DNA of 64,000 bases. Origin: Silvanigrella paludirubra. GTDB lineage: Bacteria; Bdellovibrionota_B; Oligoflexia; Silvanigrellales; Silvanigrellaceae. Numbering within the stretch: position 1 is the first letter of the stretch; every line of letters begins with the position of its first letter. The notes under the pieces are model-generated. The model was not told the DNA's origin. It saw only the letters and a list, made by a program, of their open reading frames with translations, and did no database searches. The position numbers were made by a program, and so were the translations under genes. The stretch spans positions 287,374 to 351,373 of the forward strand of contig NZ_WFLM01000003.1 of the NCBI RefSeq assembly GCF_009208775.1, read 5' to 3'. This document shows positions 34,968-43,993 of this stretch, one piece after another.

Positions 34968-36105
34968 ATTTATCGTTTTATTTTTGTTTTCTGTTATAGC
35001 AATTTACTTTTTATTACATCAAAAAATAATTGATATTAATGCCTTAAAAAATGCTTTTAATACCAATAAAAGTTTAATTCTTTTAATTGCAATTATTCAA
35101 ATTTCTGTTTGTTTATTTATGACTTTAAGATATTTTAGCCTTTTAAAGATTTTTAAAATTAAAACTGATTTTCAAAATGTTTTAGCTGCTACATTTGTTA
35201 GTAATGGTATTGGTCAATGGATGCCCGGATCTATGGCTTTTATAGAAGTTATACGAATAGGATTAATGTTAGGTGCTGATAAACATCTTAATCAAAAAAA
35301 TTTAGATAAAAAAGAAATTGAAATAAAAGAAAACTTGGCAGAGTTGGCGTTAAAGTCAAAATTAGCAGCTGTTTCTATTATTGATAGATTAATTGGTATA
35401 CTTGTCATGTTAGGATTTGGATTAATTGTTTCATCATTTGTCTATTTTCAAATAAGTTCAAATTTAAATATGATTGATAAAGCAAATAGTTTAAAAGGTT
35501 TTTTAGTTCTTACTTTGTTATTATTTATAGCAATAATTATGTTGCCTTTTCTCTCAAAATCAAAGGTATTTCGTAAAATATTAAGTAGGTTTGAACGTCT
35601 ATTTCTTGCTTTATTTAAAAAGGGTTTTTTAAATAAGATTATTAGAAAATTATTTCATGAAATAAATTCTTTATTAGATGCAATTGTATTAGGTAGTAGT
35701 AAATTATATTTATTTTGGAAGCCTTTTTTTTATAGCATTATGTGTGTTCTTTTATCCTGTTTAGGCTTGTATTTAAGTAGTATTGCCTTATCCAATAAAA
35801 TTCCTTTTGAAGTCATTCTTGCAACAATATCTATTTTGTCTATCGCTTCTTTATTGCCAATAGGTATAGCAGGTGTGGGTGGAATGCAAATTATTGCTGC
35901 CATTGTGTTTTCCCTCTTTCTAATTTCACCCCAGGCCGCGAGTTCTTCACAGCTGCTCCAAACATCCGTCAATTTATTGGCGGTATCGGCAGTTGGTATT
36001 TTGTTTGCAAGATTGAGTGCAAAACAAATACGTGCCATTTTATTATCTAGGAAAAATCAGCAGTTAATAGACGGAAAAAAAACATCTGATATTACAGATG
36101 TTTAG
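34951..36105 (+). CDS. Flippase-like (lysylphosphatidylglycerol synthase TM-type) membrane protein
   Basis: This 384-residue protein is almost wholly hydrophobic, with about eight membrane helices. It shows the NGIGQWMPGS and GIAGVGGMQ motifs seen in the AglD/MprF-type transmembrane domain family, which includes lipid flippases and polyprenol-phosphate enzymes. Substrate unknown. It starts within the last 17 bases of ntrX, so it belongs to the ntrYX operon. Its control by the two-component pair is possible but not shown. Confidence 0.75.
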   Translation: MKTLIKFIVLFLFSVIAIYFLLHQKIIDINALKNAFNTNKSLILLIAIIQISVCLFMTLRYFSLLKIFKIKTDFQNVLAATFVSNGIGQWMPGSMAFIEVIRIGLMLGADKHLNQKNLDKKEIEIKENLAELALKSKLAAVSIIDRLIGILVMLGFGLIVSSFVYFQISSNLNMIDKANSLKGFLVLTLLLFIAIIMLPFLSKSKVFRKILSRFERLFLALFKKGFLNKIIRKLFHEINSLLDAIVLGSSKLYLFWKPFFYSIMCVLLSCLGLYLSSIALSNKIPFEVILATISILSIASLLPIGIAGVGGMQIIAAIVFSLFLISPQAASSSQLLQTSVNLLAVSAVGILFARLSAKQIRAILLSRKNQQLIDGKKTSDITDV

Positions 36106-36150
36106 CCTTTAATTTTTTTTATAAAAAATTCACCATTTTTTAAAAATTTA

Positions 36151-36159
36151 TGTTATAAT
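36151..36159 (+). promoter_or_regulatory. Extended -10 promoter candidate
   Basis: TGTTATAAT fits an extended -10 element (TG, one base, TATAAT). No good -35 is present. A second extended -10 of the same form lies at 36217-36225, nearer the gene at 36315, so this gene may have tandem promoters. Confidence 0.4.
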
Positions 36160-36216
36160 GCCTTATGTTAATTTGTATTTTTTTGTAGAAGACAAAAAGT
36201 CCTAAGAACTCTAAGC

Positions 36217-36225
36217 TGTTATAAT
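36217..36225 (+). promoter_or_regulatory. Second extended -10 promoter candidate
   Basis: TGTTATAAT again fits an extended -10 element, about 90 bases before the start codon of the gene at 36315. The -35 region is poor. Placement relative to the strong AAAGGAGG ribosome binding site is plausible. Confidence 0.4.
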
Positions 36226-36314
36226 TTCTAAAGTTGCAATTAAATTTTGTCGATATAAAAATTGGGCTTAGATGGCTCTTATTTTCATTTTATTTTTTAG
36301 AAAGGAGGTGGATA

Positions 36315-36731
36315 ATGCAAGGTAAATTTTTTAATGATTCTTTTATATCTAGCATGGATTTTGAAAAGGTTGAGAATCTTCGTCAAATTTATGATTGGGT
36401 TCGCAGTCATACTGAGCTTTGCCACCTCTATACTAATTTATCAGGTATAGATGATAAGGTAAAATTTAAAAATGAAATTGAATCTTCTTTAGCTAAAGGC
36501 AAGGTTTTAATGGATTCTATATTTTCTGATTCTATTCAGAACCACAGAAAGCCTTTAATTCCTTTATCGGGAGTGAATCGTTTTTCTGCTACTTTAAATG
36601 ATTCTATGCCTATTTCAAAATTTGAAGTGGTTTCAAGCCCCTTAAATGGTGCTTTAAAGTCTGAAATTACAGGGATTAGTAATGTTAAAAAAGTTCCTAT
36701 GCCAAGTAGAACTTACTTAAAAAAGAAATAA
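36315..36731 (+). CDS. Hypothetical protein
   Basis: This 138-residue protein has no signal peptide or membrane helix. The N-terminal half is helical (about 15-70) and the C-terminal half is Ser, Pro and Val rich with no recognised domain. The longest reading starts with TTG 36234, but AAAGGAGGTGGATA lies directly before ATG 36315, which was chosen. It is a single-gene transcript bounded by tandem promoters upstream and a strong terminator downstream. Such a good ribosome binding site suggests high expression. Confidence 0.6.
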   Translation: MQGKFFNDSFISSMDFEKVENLRQIYDWVRSHTELCHLYTNLSGIDDKVKFKNEIESSLAKGKVLMDSIFSDSIQNHRKPLIPLSGVNRFSATLNDSMPISKFEVVSSPLNGALKSEITGISNVKKVPMPSRTYLKKK

Positions 36732-36786
36732 ATATTTCGAATTAAAATTTTATAAAGTTGTATTATTTTTGTTCACCCTATTTATC

Positions 36787-36824
36787 CCAGAGTTAAATTA
36801 ATTAAATTTAACTCTGGTTTTTTT
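36787..36824 (+). terminator. Intrinsic terminator
   Basis: CCAGAGTTAAATT (36787-36799) and AATTTAACTCTGG (36805-36817) form a perfect 13-bp stem with an AATTA loop, followed by T7. It ends the gene at 36315 and separates it from the next operon. Confidence 0.85.
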
Positions 36825-36840
36825 ATAGGAATTTAAATAA

Positions 36841-37299
36841 ATGAAAAAAATAATTACATTATTTTTAATTATTGCAGTTATTGTATTAATTTTTAGCTCT
36901 TTATTTAAGGTTTATAAAAGTCTAAATATAGACAAAAATAATCAACTTAAAAACAATACTTCAATGCTAAAAAATATACCAAAAGAAATGAAGTATGATT
37001 ATTTTATAATGAAAGATAATTGGATTTTGTATCATGAATCACTTAATCTTATAATTGGTAAAAAGTATTTATTATTGCATTCAATAGATGGGAAGTATAT
37101 TTGTTTTTTAGGTTTGTTTTTTTTAAATAAAAATATTAATAATAACTTATCTTTTAAGTCTGATAAGGCAAAATATCAATCAAAATTATATAAATATTCA
37201 AATATGAAATCTTTTAAATTAATAACTTTAATTGTAGATTTTAATGAAATTGAAAAATTAAAAAATATTCAAAATTGCTCTGAATGGATTAAATATTAA
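36841..37299 (+). CDS. Membrane-anchored hypothetical protein
   Basis: This 152-residue protein has an N-terminal membrane helix (residues 3-23) and an exported tail of about 125 residues rich in Lys, Asn and aromatic residues, probably beta-strand rich. No family recognised. Its stop is immediately followed by the start of the lone secretin-N-domain gene, so the two very likely form one transcript. A role at the envelope with that protein is inferred from context only. Confidence 0.55.
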   Translation: MKKIITLFLIIAVIVLIFSSLFKVYKSLNIDKNNQLKNNTSMLKNIPKEMKYDYFIMKDNWILYHESLNLIIGKKYLLLHSIDGKYICFLGLFFLNKNINNNLSFKSDKAKYQSKLYKYSNMKSFKLITLIVDFNEIEKLKNIQNCSEWIKY

Positions 37300-37695
37300 A
37301 TGTTAAAAGTTATTATTTTATTTTTAAATTTAATGATATTTCTAAAAATATTTCCAAATAATTTTGTTGAGAGAAAAGAAGTTCAAATTTTATTTGAAAA
37401 ATGCAAAATAGTTTCACAAAAAAAAATTTTAGAAATTTCAATTAAAAATAAAGATATTTTGGATATTGAAAATGATTATTTATCAGGTAGAATTTGTTTA
37501 AAAGCAAAAAAAATTGGTTCTACTGATGTTGTTATGTTATTAGCAGATGGAAGGGGAAACATTATTTGGAAAGTAAACGTCATTCAATCAGTGAATCATC
37601 TAAAAAAGAAAAAAAAGAATTGCTCCACAGACAAAAAAATGTCAAAATTCGATAAGGATCTTAAAAAGTTTCATCAAATGTCAGGTTGGAGATAG
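37300..37695 (+). CDS. Lone pilus/secretin N-domain (T2SS_T3SS_pil_N-like) protein
   Basis: This 131-residue protein has a short hydrophobic start (1-20) that could be a signal peptide. Residues 27-97 fit the small beta domain found at the N-terminus of pilus-formation and type II/III secretins: the pattern I-x-N-x-D-I-x-D-I-E, then GRICLKAKKIGSTDVVMLLA and a final WKVNV strand. In secretins this domain precedes the pore domain; here the pore domain is missing and a Lys-rich tail follows. It follows the preceding gene with no gap. It may be a partner of a secretin encoded elsewhere. Confidence 0.6.
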   Translation: MLKVIILFLNLMIFLKIFPNNFVERKEVQILFEKCKIVSQKKILEISIKNKDILDIENDYLSGRICLKAKKIGSTDVVMLLADGRGNIIWKVNVIQSVNHLKKKKKNCSTDKKMSKFDKDLKKFHQMSGWR

Positions 37696-37786
37696 CCCTA
37701 CTTAAGGCTTGATTTCATTAATCTCAATTGTTAATGCTAAAGTGTACGCTATTTTTAATGTTTTCCAATTATTTTGGAGTATCTTT

Positions 37787-38248
37787 GTGTTTGGTTTTAG
37801 CGGCGGTGAAATACTTTTAATAGCTCTTATTGCACTTATTTTATTTGGTAATGATAAATTACCTGAAAATATGAAAAAGATGATAAAGGGTTTTAATCAG
37901 GCAAAAAAAGTTGCTAAAGATGTGCAAAATTCTTGGCAAGATGTTAAAAATGATGTGCAAAGAAGTATCAACTTTGAGGAAGAAAAACTTGAAGTTCAAG
38001 CACTTATAAATTCTTCTTCAGTGCAAATGGATATGGAATCATCAGAAAAATATTATACAGGTTTAGGACAATTGGCTGTCCCACAAGAGGAAATTGATGA
38101 GTTTCATTCTGGCGAAATTCATCGGAGTAATGAAGAATTTGCAAATCATATTGAGTTTTCAAAATCGAATGAGGAAATAGTGAATCCTGCTTTTGTAACT
38201 CCAAATGAATACATCATGTCTAAAGATTTTATGGGCCCTCGCGTTTAA
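37787..38248 (+). CDS. tatA: TatA/TatB-family translocase protein with long acidic tail
   Basis: This 153-residue protein begins MFGFSGGEILLIALIALILFG, with the Phe-Gly turn after the helix and an amphipathic helix (about 22-60), the layout of TatA/TatB. It belongs to the membrane complex that exports folded twin-arginine proteins. The tail (about 65-153) is unusually long and rich in Glu and Ser. GTG 37787 with GGAG eight bases upstream was chosen over TTG 37709, because that reading would add an unrelated hydrophobic N-terminus. tatC is not in the window, and TatA versus TatB cannot be fixed. Confidence 0.75.
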   Translation: MFGFSGGEILLIALIALILFGNDKLPENMKKMIKGFNQAKKVAKDVQNSWQDVKNDVQRSINFEEEKLEVQALINSSSVQMDMESSEKYYTGLGQLAVPQEEIDEFHSGEIHRSNEEFANHIEFSKSNEEIVNPAFVTPNEYIMSKDFMGPRV

Positions 38249-38352
38249 ACATATAATTTAAATTATTTTTGACATATTTATCTATATATTTTTTCCTAAT
38301 AAAAAAAAATTGCCGATACAAAACGAATAAAAGAATCATATTGGGAATAAAT

Positions 38353-38796
38353 ATGGATTTGAATTTAAAAGCAATTTACATAAGTTCTGTTACTATCCCA
38401 ACTATTCTATTGATATTGTATTTTTTTAGATCTTTCAAAAAAAGCTATTTTAAAAATAAAAAAAAGTTGAGATTTTTAATTTTTAATAGAAGATTAAATC
38501 GGGTAAAGAATTTTGAAAAACTTTCAGAAATGGTACTCAAAGACATTTTAGAAGCCCTTAAAATGGAAAATCGTTCCCATGAACAAGCAAAAGCTTTGTT
38601 ACCTTTGCTTCTAGATGTTAGGAAATCGGGAGAGAAACTTCTTTCACAGCAGCATTTTTATCATACTGTTTTATTTCCCTTGGGGGAAAATAGAATAAAG
38701 CCGAGGGTAGAAAGATTGATTCACGTTGAAAAATTGTTAAAGTCACTTCCTAGACAGAGCATTTCATGTGAGAATTTTTATGAAAAGCTTCATTAA
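38353..38796 (+). CDS. Single-helix membrane hypothetical protein
   Basis: This 147-residue protein has one N-terminal membrane helix (about 5-25), a very basic stretch after it (SFKKSYFKNKKK), then a helical cytoplasmic domain of about 100 residues. I do not recognise it. ATG 38353 was preferred to TTG 38269, which has no ribosome binding site. It sits between the TatA-like gene and a hypothetical gene in a co-directional run. Confidence 0.5.
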   Translation: MDLNLKAIYISSVTIPTILLILYFFRSFKKSYFKNKKKLRFLIFNRRLNRVKNFEKLSEMVLKDILEALKMENRSHEQAKALLPLLLDVRKSGEKLLSQQHFYHTVLFPLGENRIKPRVERLIHVEKLLKSLPRQSISCENFYEKLH

Positions 38797-38817
38797 TTAA
38801 AAGGATATTTTTAAATT

Positions 38818-39144
38818 ATGGAAAATGTTATTAATTTTCCCGTCAGAGTCAAAAGAAAACCCGATGAAGTTTGGTATTGTAGAGAATTTTGGACTGGTGA
38901 CTCTCGTGATGGTCAGTTTTTAAATGGTGATGGATATCATTATTTTGAAATGCTTGGTGATGGAGTTGTTCAAAAAGCATTTGAATATTATGAAAATGAC
39001 GAAGGAGAAGAAAAAGTAACCCCTACTCCTGAATTGGTTGGAATAAACTGGTTTGAATTTTTTGGGTTTGAAGATGAAGAGCTCTTGGAAATTGTTTTAG
39101 AGCATGAATTTTATCATATAGAACAACTAGTTAAAAAGTCTTAG
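38818..39144 (+). CDS. Small acidic hypothetical protein
   Basis: This 108-residue protein is acidic and aromatic-rich (many Phe, Tyr, Trp), with no signal peptide or membrane helix. It begins 22 bases after the previous gene with an AAGGA site. No family is recognised. Its compact size and tight spacing suggest a soluble partner within the same transcript. Confidence 0.5.
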   Translation: MENVINFPVRVKRKPDEVWYCREFWTGDSRDGQFLNGDGYHYFEMLGDGVVQKAFEYYENDEGEEKVTPTPELVGINWFEFFGFEDEELLEIVLEHEFYHIEQLVKKS

Positions 39145-39231
39145 AAAAAGCCCTTGCCATCATTCATTTGGGCATTAAATTTTCATAAAACGTAATTCTT
39201 AAAAGAATTCGTTTATGGATTGGAGAACCAA

Positions 39232-40170
39232 ATGAAGTATTATGAAATTTTAGGTGTAAATAAAAACGCGAGCTCGGACGAGATAAAAAAAGCCTATCGA
39301 AAAATGGCTATGCAGTATCACCCAGATAGAAATCCTGGAAATAAATCAGCAGAAGAAAAATTTAAGGAAATGTCAGAAGCTTATGCAGTTTTGTCAGATC
39401 CAGAGAAAAAACGTCAATACGATATGTTAGGTGACGCACGCTTTACTCAACAACAAGGCACTGGATTTCAAGAAGATATTTTTAGAAATATGGATTTTGA
39501 CAGTATTTTCAGAGAAATGGGCTTTTCAGGTTTTGGTGGATTCAATGGCGGAGGAAAATTTGGAGGTTTTGGAAAAGGTGCCTCACAGCAACAGCATAGA
39601 GCAAGTGCACGTAGGGGCGGATTTAAACAAGAACCCGAAGATTATTCTCGTTATGATTTAGAACATGATCTTGAGATTGGCTTTATGGATTCTTATTTGG
39701 GTTCAGAGAGATATGTTAGTTTTTCTTTGAGCAATGGTGAAAATATATCAACCCGTATTAAAGTACCAGCAGGGATTGATACAGGTAAAAAGTTAAGAGT
39801 AAAAAATCATGGGCGTACAGCTCCAGATGGTCATAAAGCGGATCTTTATTTGAATGTAAAAGTTATGTCTCACCCCGATTTTGTTCGGAAAGATAATGAT
39901 ATTGAAGTTGATACAAAAACTCCATATAGCCTTTTATGTTTAGGTGGTGTTTTAGATGTAAATACGCCTCAAGGAATTAAGCAAATTAAAATAAGACCAG
40001 GAATGCAAAATGGAATAAAAGTTCGTTTAAAAGGTCTTGGATTTCCAATAATGGGAACTTCTGAAAGAGGAGATCTTTATGCGATTATTTCAGTTAAAGT
40101 ACCTACTCAAGATGAACTTTCCGATGAAAATCGAGCACTTTTTGAAGAGCTTCAAAAAGCTGGTTTTTAA
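39232..40170 (+). CDS. cbpA: CbpA-type J-domain co-chaperone
   Basis: This 312-residue protein starts with a J domain (about 2-67) with the HPD motif at residues 30-32, which stimulates DnaK ATPase. A Gly/Phe-rich linker (about 80-130) and a DnaJ C-terminal substrate-binding region follow; the zinc-finger cysteines of DnaJ are absent, so it is the CbpA/class II type. ATG 39232 lies six bases after GGAG; the TTG reading from 39220 was rejected. A strong terminator follows the gene. Confidence 0.88.
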   Translation: MKYYEILGVNKNASSDEIKKAYRKMAMQYHPDRNPGNKSAEEKFKEMSEAYAVLSDPEKKRQYDMLGDARFTQQQGTGFQEDIFRNMDFDSIFREMGFSGFGGFNGGGKFGGFGKGASQQQHRASARRGGFKQEPEDYSRYDLEHDLEIGFMDSYLGSERYVSFSLSNGENISTRIKVPAGIDTGKKLRVKNHGRTAPDGHKADLYLNVKVMSHPDFVRKDNDIEVDTKTPYSLLCLGGVLDVNTPQGIKQIKIRPGMQNGIKVRLKGLGFPIMGTSERGDLYAIISVKVPTQDELSDENRALFEELQKAGF

Positions 40171-40201
40171 TTTGAGCCTCTGATAAGGTGATTTTTTATG
40201 T

Positions 40202-40232
40202 ATTTGAAATTTCTTAAATTTCAAATTTTTTT
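40202..40232 (+). terminator. Intrinsic terminator after cbpA
   Basis: ATTTGAAATTT (40202-40212) and AAATTTCAAAT (40216-40226) form a perfect 11-bp stem with a three-base loop, followed by a run of Ts to 40232. Confidence 0.8.
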
Positions 40233-40264
40233 ATAAATATTTTCAATTATAAAAAGGACTAAAT

Positions 40265-40567
40265 ATGTCAATTAACTATGTTATAAATAAAGAGATTGAA
40301 TCCGTTAAATCAGAATTGACAGGTCTTATAGCAAAAGAAATAAAAAAAGATTATGTAAAAACTTCTTGGAATAATAATGAACTAATAATTAAAATAGAAA
40401 AAATGGGTACAAGTGAAATTTGCATTGAACTTAAAAATGATAATGGTAAAGTACAAATTTGTGAAGTAAGAAGAAAAATCGCTTTTACTCATAAGCCGTT
40501 TGCCGGTGAAGTTGAAAAAATGGTGGCAGATATTCTCGGCAATAAGCTAGGAGCACAGAGGGCTTAA
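40265..40567 (+). CDS. Small hypothetical protein
   Basis: This 100-residue protein has no signal or membrane segment and appears to be a short alpha-beta-beta-alpha domain (Lys/Glu rich helix, two strands around 40-75, final helix). No family is recognised. It begins after the cbpA terminator, so it starts a new transcript, and is followed after five bases by the Slt-like lipoprotein gene. Confidence 0.5.
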   Translation: MSINYVINKEIESVKSELTGLIAKEIKKDYVKTSWNNNELIIKIEKMGTSEICIELKNDNGKVQICEVRRKIAFTHKPFAGEVEKMVADILGNKLGAQRA

Positions 40568-40572
40568 TTCAA

Positions 40573-42309
40573 TTGAGTCATAAAGAACTTATTTATAAGT
40601 TATTTGGTTTTAAGAAGGCTGTGACTTTTACTGTCGCGGCTTTTATTTCGTCTTGTACTACGTTACCTAAGTCTATAGATCATGAAGATCTTAAAGTTGG
40701 TAGTACAAAAAAAGAAATTCAGAATTTACTATTAAGTGATATTTCAAATGAAGATTTTGTTCTTTTGGATACAACTAATTTATTATTAAATGCATTTGAA
40801 AATTTAAAAGAAAAAAAATTTAGTAATGCTAAAGAGATTTCTAAAAATATCTTATATAAAGAAGGTTTAACAACTTCATTGTATAAATTCGCATTTAAAG
40901 CATATTCTATTTCTACATTGTTATCAATTAGTGAATATTCTAAAAAAGAAAATATTGTTAAAAATTTTGATTTTACTTCATTTCAAAACGATCAGTGTAA
41001 TTCATTATGTGATAGTTATGGTTGGAAAAATCTTGTACAAAATGAAAGTATTTTATTTACGCCTCTAGGGTATAATGACATTATTTTATCTAATGATATT
41101 TTTGCTGCAATTGATCAAGAAAAACCAGTACTATTAATAGATACAATTTTTTTAGGTAATAATGAAAAAAAACCTAAAAAATTAAATATTTCTTTTGAAA
41201 ATGCAAATACGGAATCCTTTAATAGTGAAAATATTGATAGTGCTGAAATGCTAAATGAAAAAGTAGCACTTTCCTATTTTTTAAATGGAGAATTTTATAA
41301 ATCAATTGAGTTATTTAATAAAATTGCTAAGAGTACTAACGATATATCAGTAAAGTCTTCTTCATATTATTGGATAGGAAGAGCATATACTGCTGAAAAT
41401 AATTTTAAAGAAGCAAAAAAATATTATTTAATGTCTGGATTGTCTAATCCTTTAGGATTATATGATTCTCTTTCAGGACAAATGATTAAAAATTTATCTG
41501 GTAGAGCATCGACTAAAGATTTATCTCCATTTCCTGATGCTTGGGAAAATGAAATGGTAAAATGGATTCGTTATCCAGAAATACAAAACAATTCGTCTAT
41601 GGAGCTTGCTTTAAAATCGGTTATTTTATTTATTTCACAGTTGAAAATTGAAAATAAAATAATGAAGATAGATGACTTTCAAAAAACATTTCAAACGAAA
41701 AAAAATATAGAAATTTTAATTATTAAAGATGAAATTAAATGGTTAACTAAAAATTGGGAAAATTTTTATAAAGATTGGCCTAAAGAAAATAAACCTGAAA
41801 TTATTGGAAATAATATTGTTTGGCTTAATTATTTAACTGGTGAATATTTAGATGCCATTCTTCTTGTTTCAAAAATAAAAAATACATTAGATAGATTTTC
41901 GGAGAATAATAATTTTCTTTATTTCTTATTTTATCCACAGTTTCATAAAGATGAGTTAAAACTTGCTGTTGATAGCTGTTATGTAGATCCTGATATTATG
42001 TATTCTATCTTTAGACAAGAAGGTTTTTTTATCAATCAAAAAACTTCATATCAAGAAACTTTGACTAAAGTATGTAATATGAAAAATACTTTAGAAAAGT
42101 ATAAAAATAATGTTGTCAATGCAATTAGTGCTTATAAAGCAGGTGTCGTTTCAACTGATTTATGGCTTCAAAATAATTTAAAAATTAATGATGACGCTAT
42201 TTTTATGGAATATATTCCAGATAAAAAAATTAAAGAATTTGTTCAAGGTGTTATGAAAAATTATTATAATTTTAAATGGATTTACTTTAAAAAATCAGAC
42301 TTACCATAA
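40573..42309 (+). CDS. Slt-like lipoprotein with a disrupted lytic transglycosylase domain
   Basis: This 578-residue protein has a lipoprotein-type signal (Cys28 in FISSC), a long helical solenoid (about 50-450), and a C-terminal segment similar to the SLT lytic transglycosylase domain: YVDPDIMYSIFRQEGFF with the expected catalytic Glu483, and NAISAYKAGV, which corresponds to the usual ALAAYNAGP motif. The middle motif GLMQL that normally lies between them is missing. Lytic activity is therefore uncertain; a binding or regulatory role on peptidoglycan is equally possible. The start is TTG, ten bases after a GAGGG. Confidence 0.65.
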   Translation: MSHKELIYKLFGFKKAVTFTVAAFISSCTTLPKSIDHEDLKVGSTKKEIQNLLLSDISNEDFVLLDTTNLLLNAFENLKEKKFSNAKEISKNILYKEGLTTSLYKFAFKAYSISTLLSISEYSKKENIVKNFDFTSFQNDQCNSLCDSYGWKNLVQNESILFTPLGYNDIILSNDIFAAIDQEKPVLLIDTIFLGNNEKKPKKLNISFENANTESFNSENIDSAEMLNEKVALSYFLNGEFYKSIELFNKIAKSTNDISVKSSSYYWIGRAYTAENNFKEAKKYYLMSGLSNPLGLYDSLSGQMIKNLSGRASTKDLSPFPDAWENEMVKWIRYPEIQNNSSMELALKSVILFISQLKIENKIMKIDDFQKTFQTKKNIEILIIKDEIKWLTKNWENFYKDWPKENKPEIIGNNIVWLNYLTGEYLDAILLVSKIKNTLDRFSENNNFLYFLFYPQFHKDELKLAVDSCYVDPDIMYSIFRQEGFFINQKTSYQETLTKVCNMKNTLEKYKNNVVNAISAYKAGVVSTDLWLQNNLKINDDAIFMEYIPDKKIKEFVQGVMKNYYNFKWIYFKKSDLP

Positions 42310-42365
42310 AATATACTGACAGAATAATGACACATGATGATTAATTCTTTAAACTCATATAAAAT

Positions 42366-42371
42366 TATAAT
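42366..42371 (+). promoter_or_regulatory. TATAAT -10 candidate before the CheY-like gene
   Basis: A perfect TATAAT lies 58 bases before the ATG of the receiver gene. The region 17 bases upstream is not a clear -35, so confidence is modest. Confidence 0.35.
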
Positions 42372-42428
42372 GTTCTTTAAAGTATAAAGTGTTTCTTCTG
42401 CAAGAATCATTTTTTAGAGAGAAATTAA

Positions 42429-42818
42429 ATGTCTAAACTGAATGTTTTGGTAGTTGATGCATCAAAAAATGTTTTGGCATCTGTTAATGACTATTTCGAT
42501 AATGTTGATGATTATAAATTATTTTTAGCAAAAAGTGGTAAAGATGCTTTAGAAACTATTGAAGATGAAAAAAATATAGATTGTGTCTTTTTAGATTGGG
42601 ATTTGCCTGTTATGAATGGGCTTGAGGCCTTGGTTGAGATAAAAAAACGTTATCCTAAAATTTTTGTTATTATGATGACCTCTAAAAATGGAGCTTTAGA
42701 TATACAAAATATGTTATCACATGGAGCGACAGGTAATATATTGAAGCCTTTGGCTAAGGAAAATATATTTGATAAATTAGAGGAAATAAAAAAGAAAAAA
42801 GCTGTAATTAAATCATAA
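42429..42818 (+). CDS. Single-domain CheY-like response regulator
   Basis: This 129-residue protein consists only of a receiver. Acceptor Asp56 (FLDWDLP), Thr84 and Lys106 are present. The acidic pair at the start is reduced to one Asp (VVDAS, Asp10), so magnesium binding may be weaker. It has no output domain and likely acts by protein contact or as a phosphate relay. The neighbouring genes do not name its partner kinase. Confidence 0.8.
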   Translation: MSKLNVLVVDASKNVLASVNDYFDNVDDYKLFLAKSGKDALETIEDEKNIDCVFLDWDLPVMNGLEALVEIKKRYPKIFVIMMTSKNGALDIQNMLSHGATGNILKPLAKENIFDKLEEIKKKKAVIKS

Positions 42819-42841
42819 TGACTCAAGGATTTTAAATATTA

Positions 42842-43993
42842 ATGAATAGTGAAATTTATGTAGATACTGTCGTAATTGGTTCGGGAATTTTAGGATTAAG
42901 TATAGCTTATTATATTTCAAAAAAATTTCCAAATATGACCATTGCTGTTTTAGAAAAGAACCCAACATTTGGAGTAGAAACTTCATCAAGAAATAGTGAA
43001 GTTATTCATGCTGGAATATATTATAAAAAAGATTCACTTAAAGCGAAATATTGTAAATTAGGAAGAGAAATGATTTACGATATATGTAAAAAAAATTCGA
43101 TTCCATTTAATAAATGCGGTAAATTTATTATAATAAATAACGATGAACAGTATTCAAAGCTTATTCAAATAAAAGAAAATGCTTTTTATAATGAAGTAAA
43201 TTTAAAATATTTAGATAAAAGAGAATTGTCTAAAATAGAAAATTTATCCCATTTTACTGGAGCATTATGGTCACCTGATACGGGTATATTAGATAGTCAT
43301 TCCTTAATGAAATATTTGGAACAATCTGCAATTGAAAATAATGTACATTTTGTATATAAAAGCTCTTTTCATAAAATGATAGATATGAATAGAGATGCTT
43401 ATTTAATTGAAATATTAGATGAAAATTATAAACCATATCATATTAAATGTCGAAATTTTATTAATTCTGCTGGATTAAATTCTGATAAAGTAGCAAAATC
43501 TTGTGGTATTAAAGATAATTTCAAAATAAAACCTTGTCGTGGTCGTTATTTTTCACTAAGCTACAAATATAAAAATTATTTTAAAAATTTAATTTACCCT
43601 TTACCAGATCCAATGGGAGGTTTAGGAACACATATTACATTTGATCTTAATGGTAAATTAAAATTAGGCCCCGATATTGATTGGTCATTTTCTGAAACTC
43701 ATGAAGCTACAGATATTGATCTTTATAAAATAAATCAAAATGATTTATTATGCCAAGATAAATTTTTAGAATCTGGAAAAAAGTTAATTCCATCTCTTAA
43801 GACTGAAGATATCTATCCTGATTATGTAGGTGTAAGACCAAAGTTATTTGTTGATAATAATCTTTATGAAGATTTTTTAATTAAAGAAATAACAAATGAT
43901 AATTTATTTTCTATTCATTTATTAGGAATTGAATCCCCTGGCCTGACTTCCGCTTTAGCAATTGGAAATGAAATTTCTTTAAAAATAAATTAA
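42842..43993 (+). CDS. lhgO: L-2-hydroxyglutarate oxidase-like FAD enzyme
   Basis: This 383-residue protein begins with the FAD-binding GSGILGLSIAYYIS motif and has SSRNSEVIHAGIYYKK, which is characteristic of LhgO/L2HGDH-type enzymes that oxidise L-2-hydroxyglutarate to 2-oxoglutarate. Length and ending (GIESPGLTSALAIG) also fit. It could be a paralogue with a different substrate. It begins 23 bases after the CheY-like gene and may be co-transcribed with it. Confidence 0.75.
   Translation: MNSEIYVDTVVIGSGILGLSIAYYISKKFPNMTIAVLEKNPTFGVETSSRNSEVIHAGIYYKKDSLKAKYCKLGREMIYDICKKNSIPFNKCGKFIIINNDEQYSKLIQIKENAFYNEVNLKYLDKRELSKIENLSHFTGALWSPDTGILDSHSLMKYLEQSAIENNVHFVYKSSFHKMIDMNRDAYLIEILDENYKPYHIKCRNFINSAGLNSDKVAKSCGIKDNFKIKPCRGRYFSLSYKYKNYFKNLIYPLPDPMGGLGTHITFDLNGKLKLGPDIDWSFSETHEATDIDLYKINQNDLLCQDKFLESGKKLIPSLKTEDIYPDYVGVRPKLFVDNNLYEDFLIKEITNDNLFSIHLLGIESPGLTSALAIGNEISLKIN

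Noticed and set aside
37709-37786. Extra N-terminal membrane segment in the TatA-like protein
   Set aside because: It depends on a TTG start; the GTG at 37787 has a good GGAG site and gives the normal TatA N-terminus.
39150-39231. Heat-shock sigma promoter or CIRCE element before cbpA
   Set aside because: CCCTTGCC and GGCATTAAA resemble the pattern only loosely and the spacing is short; no TTAGCACTC-type repeat was found.
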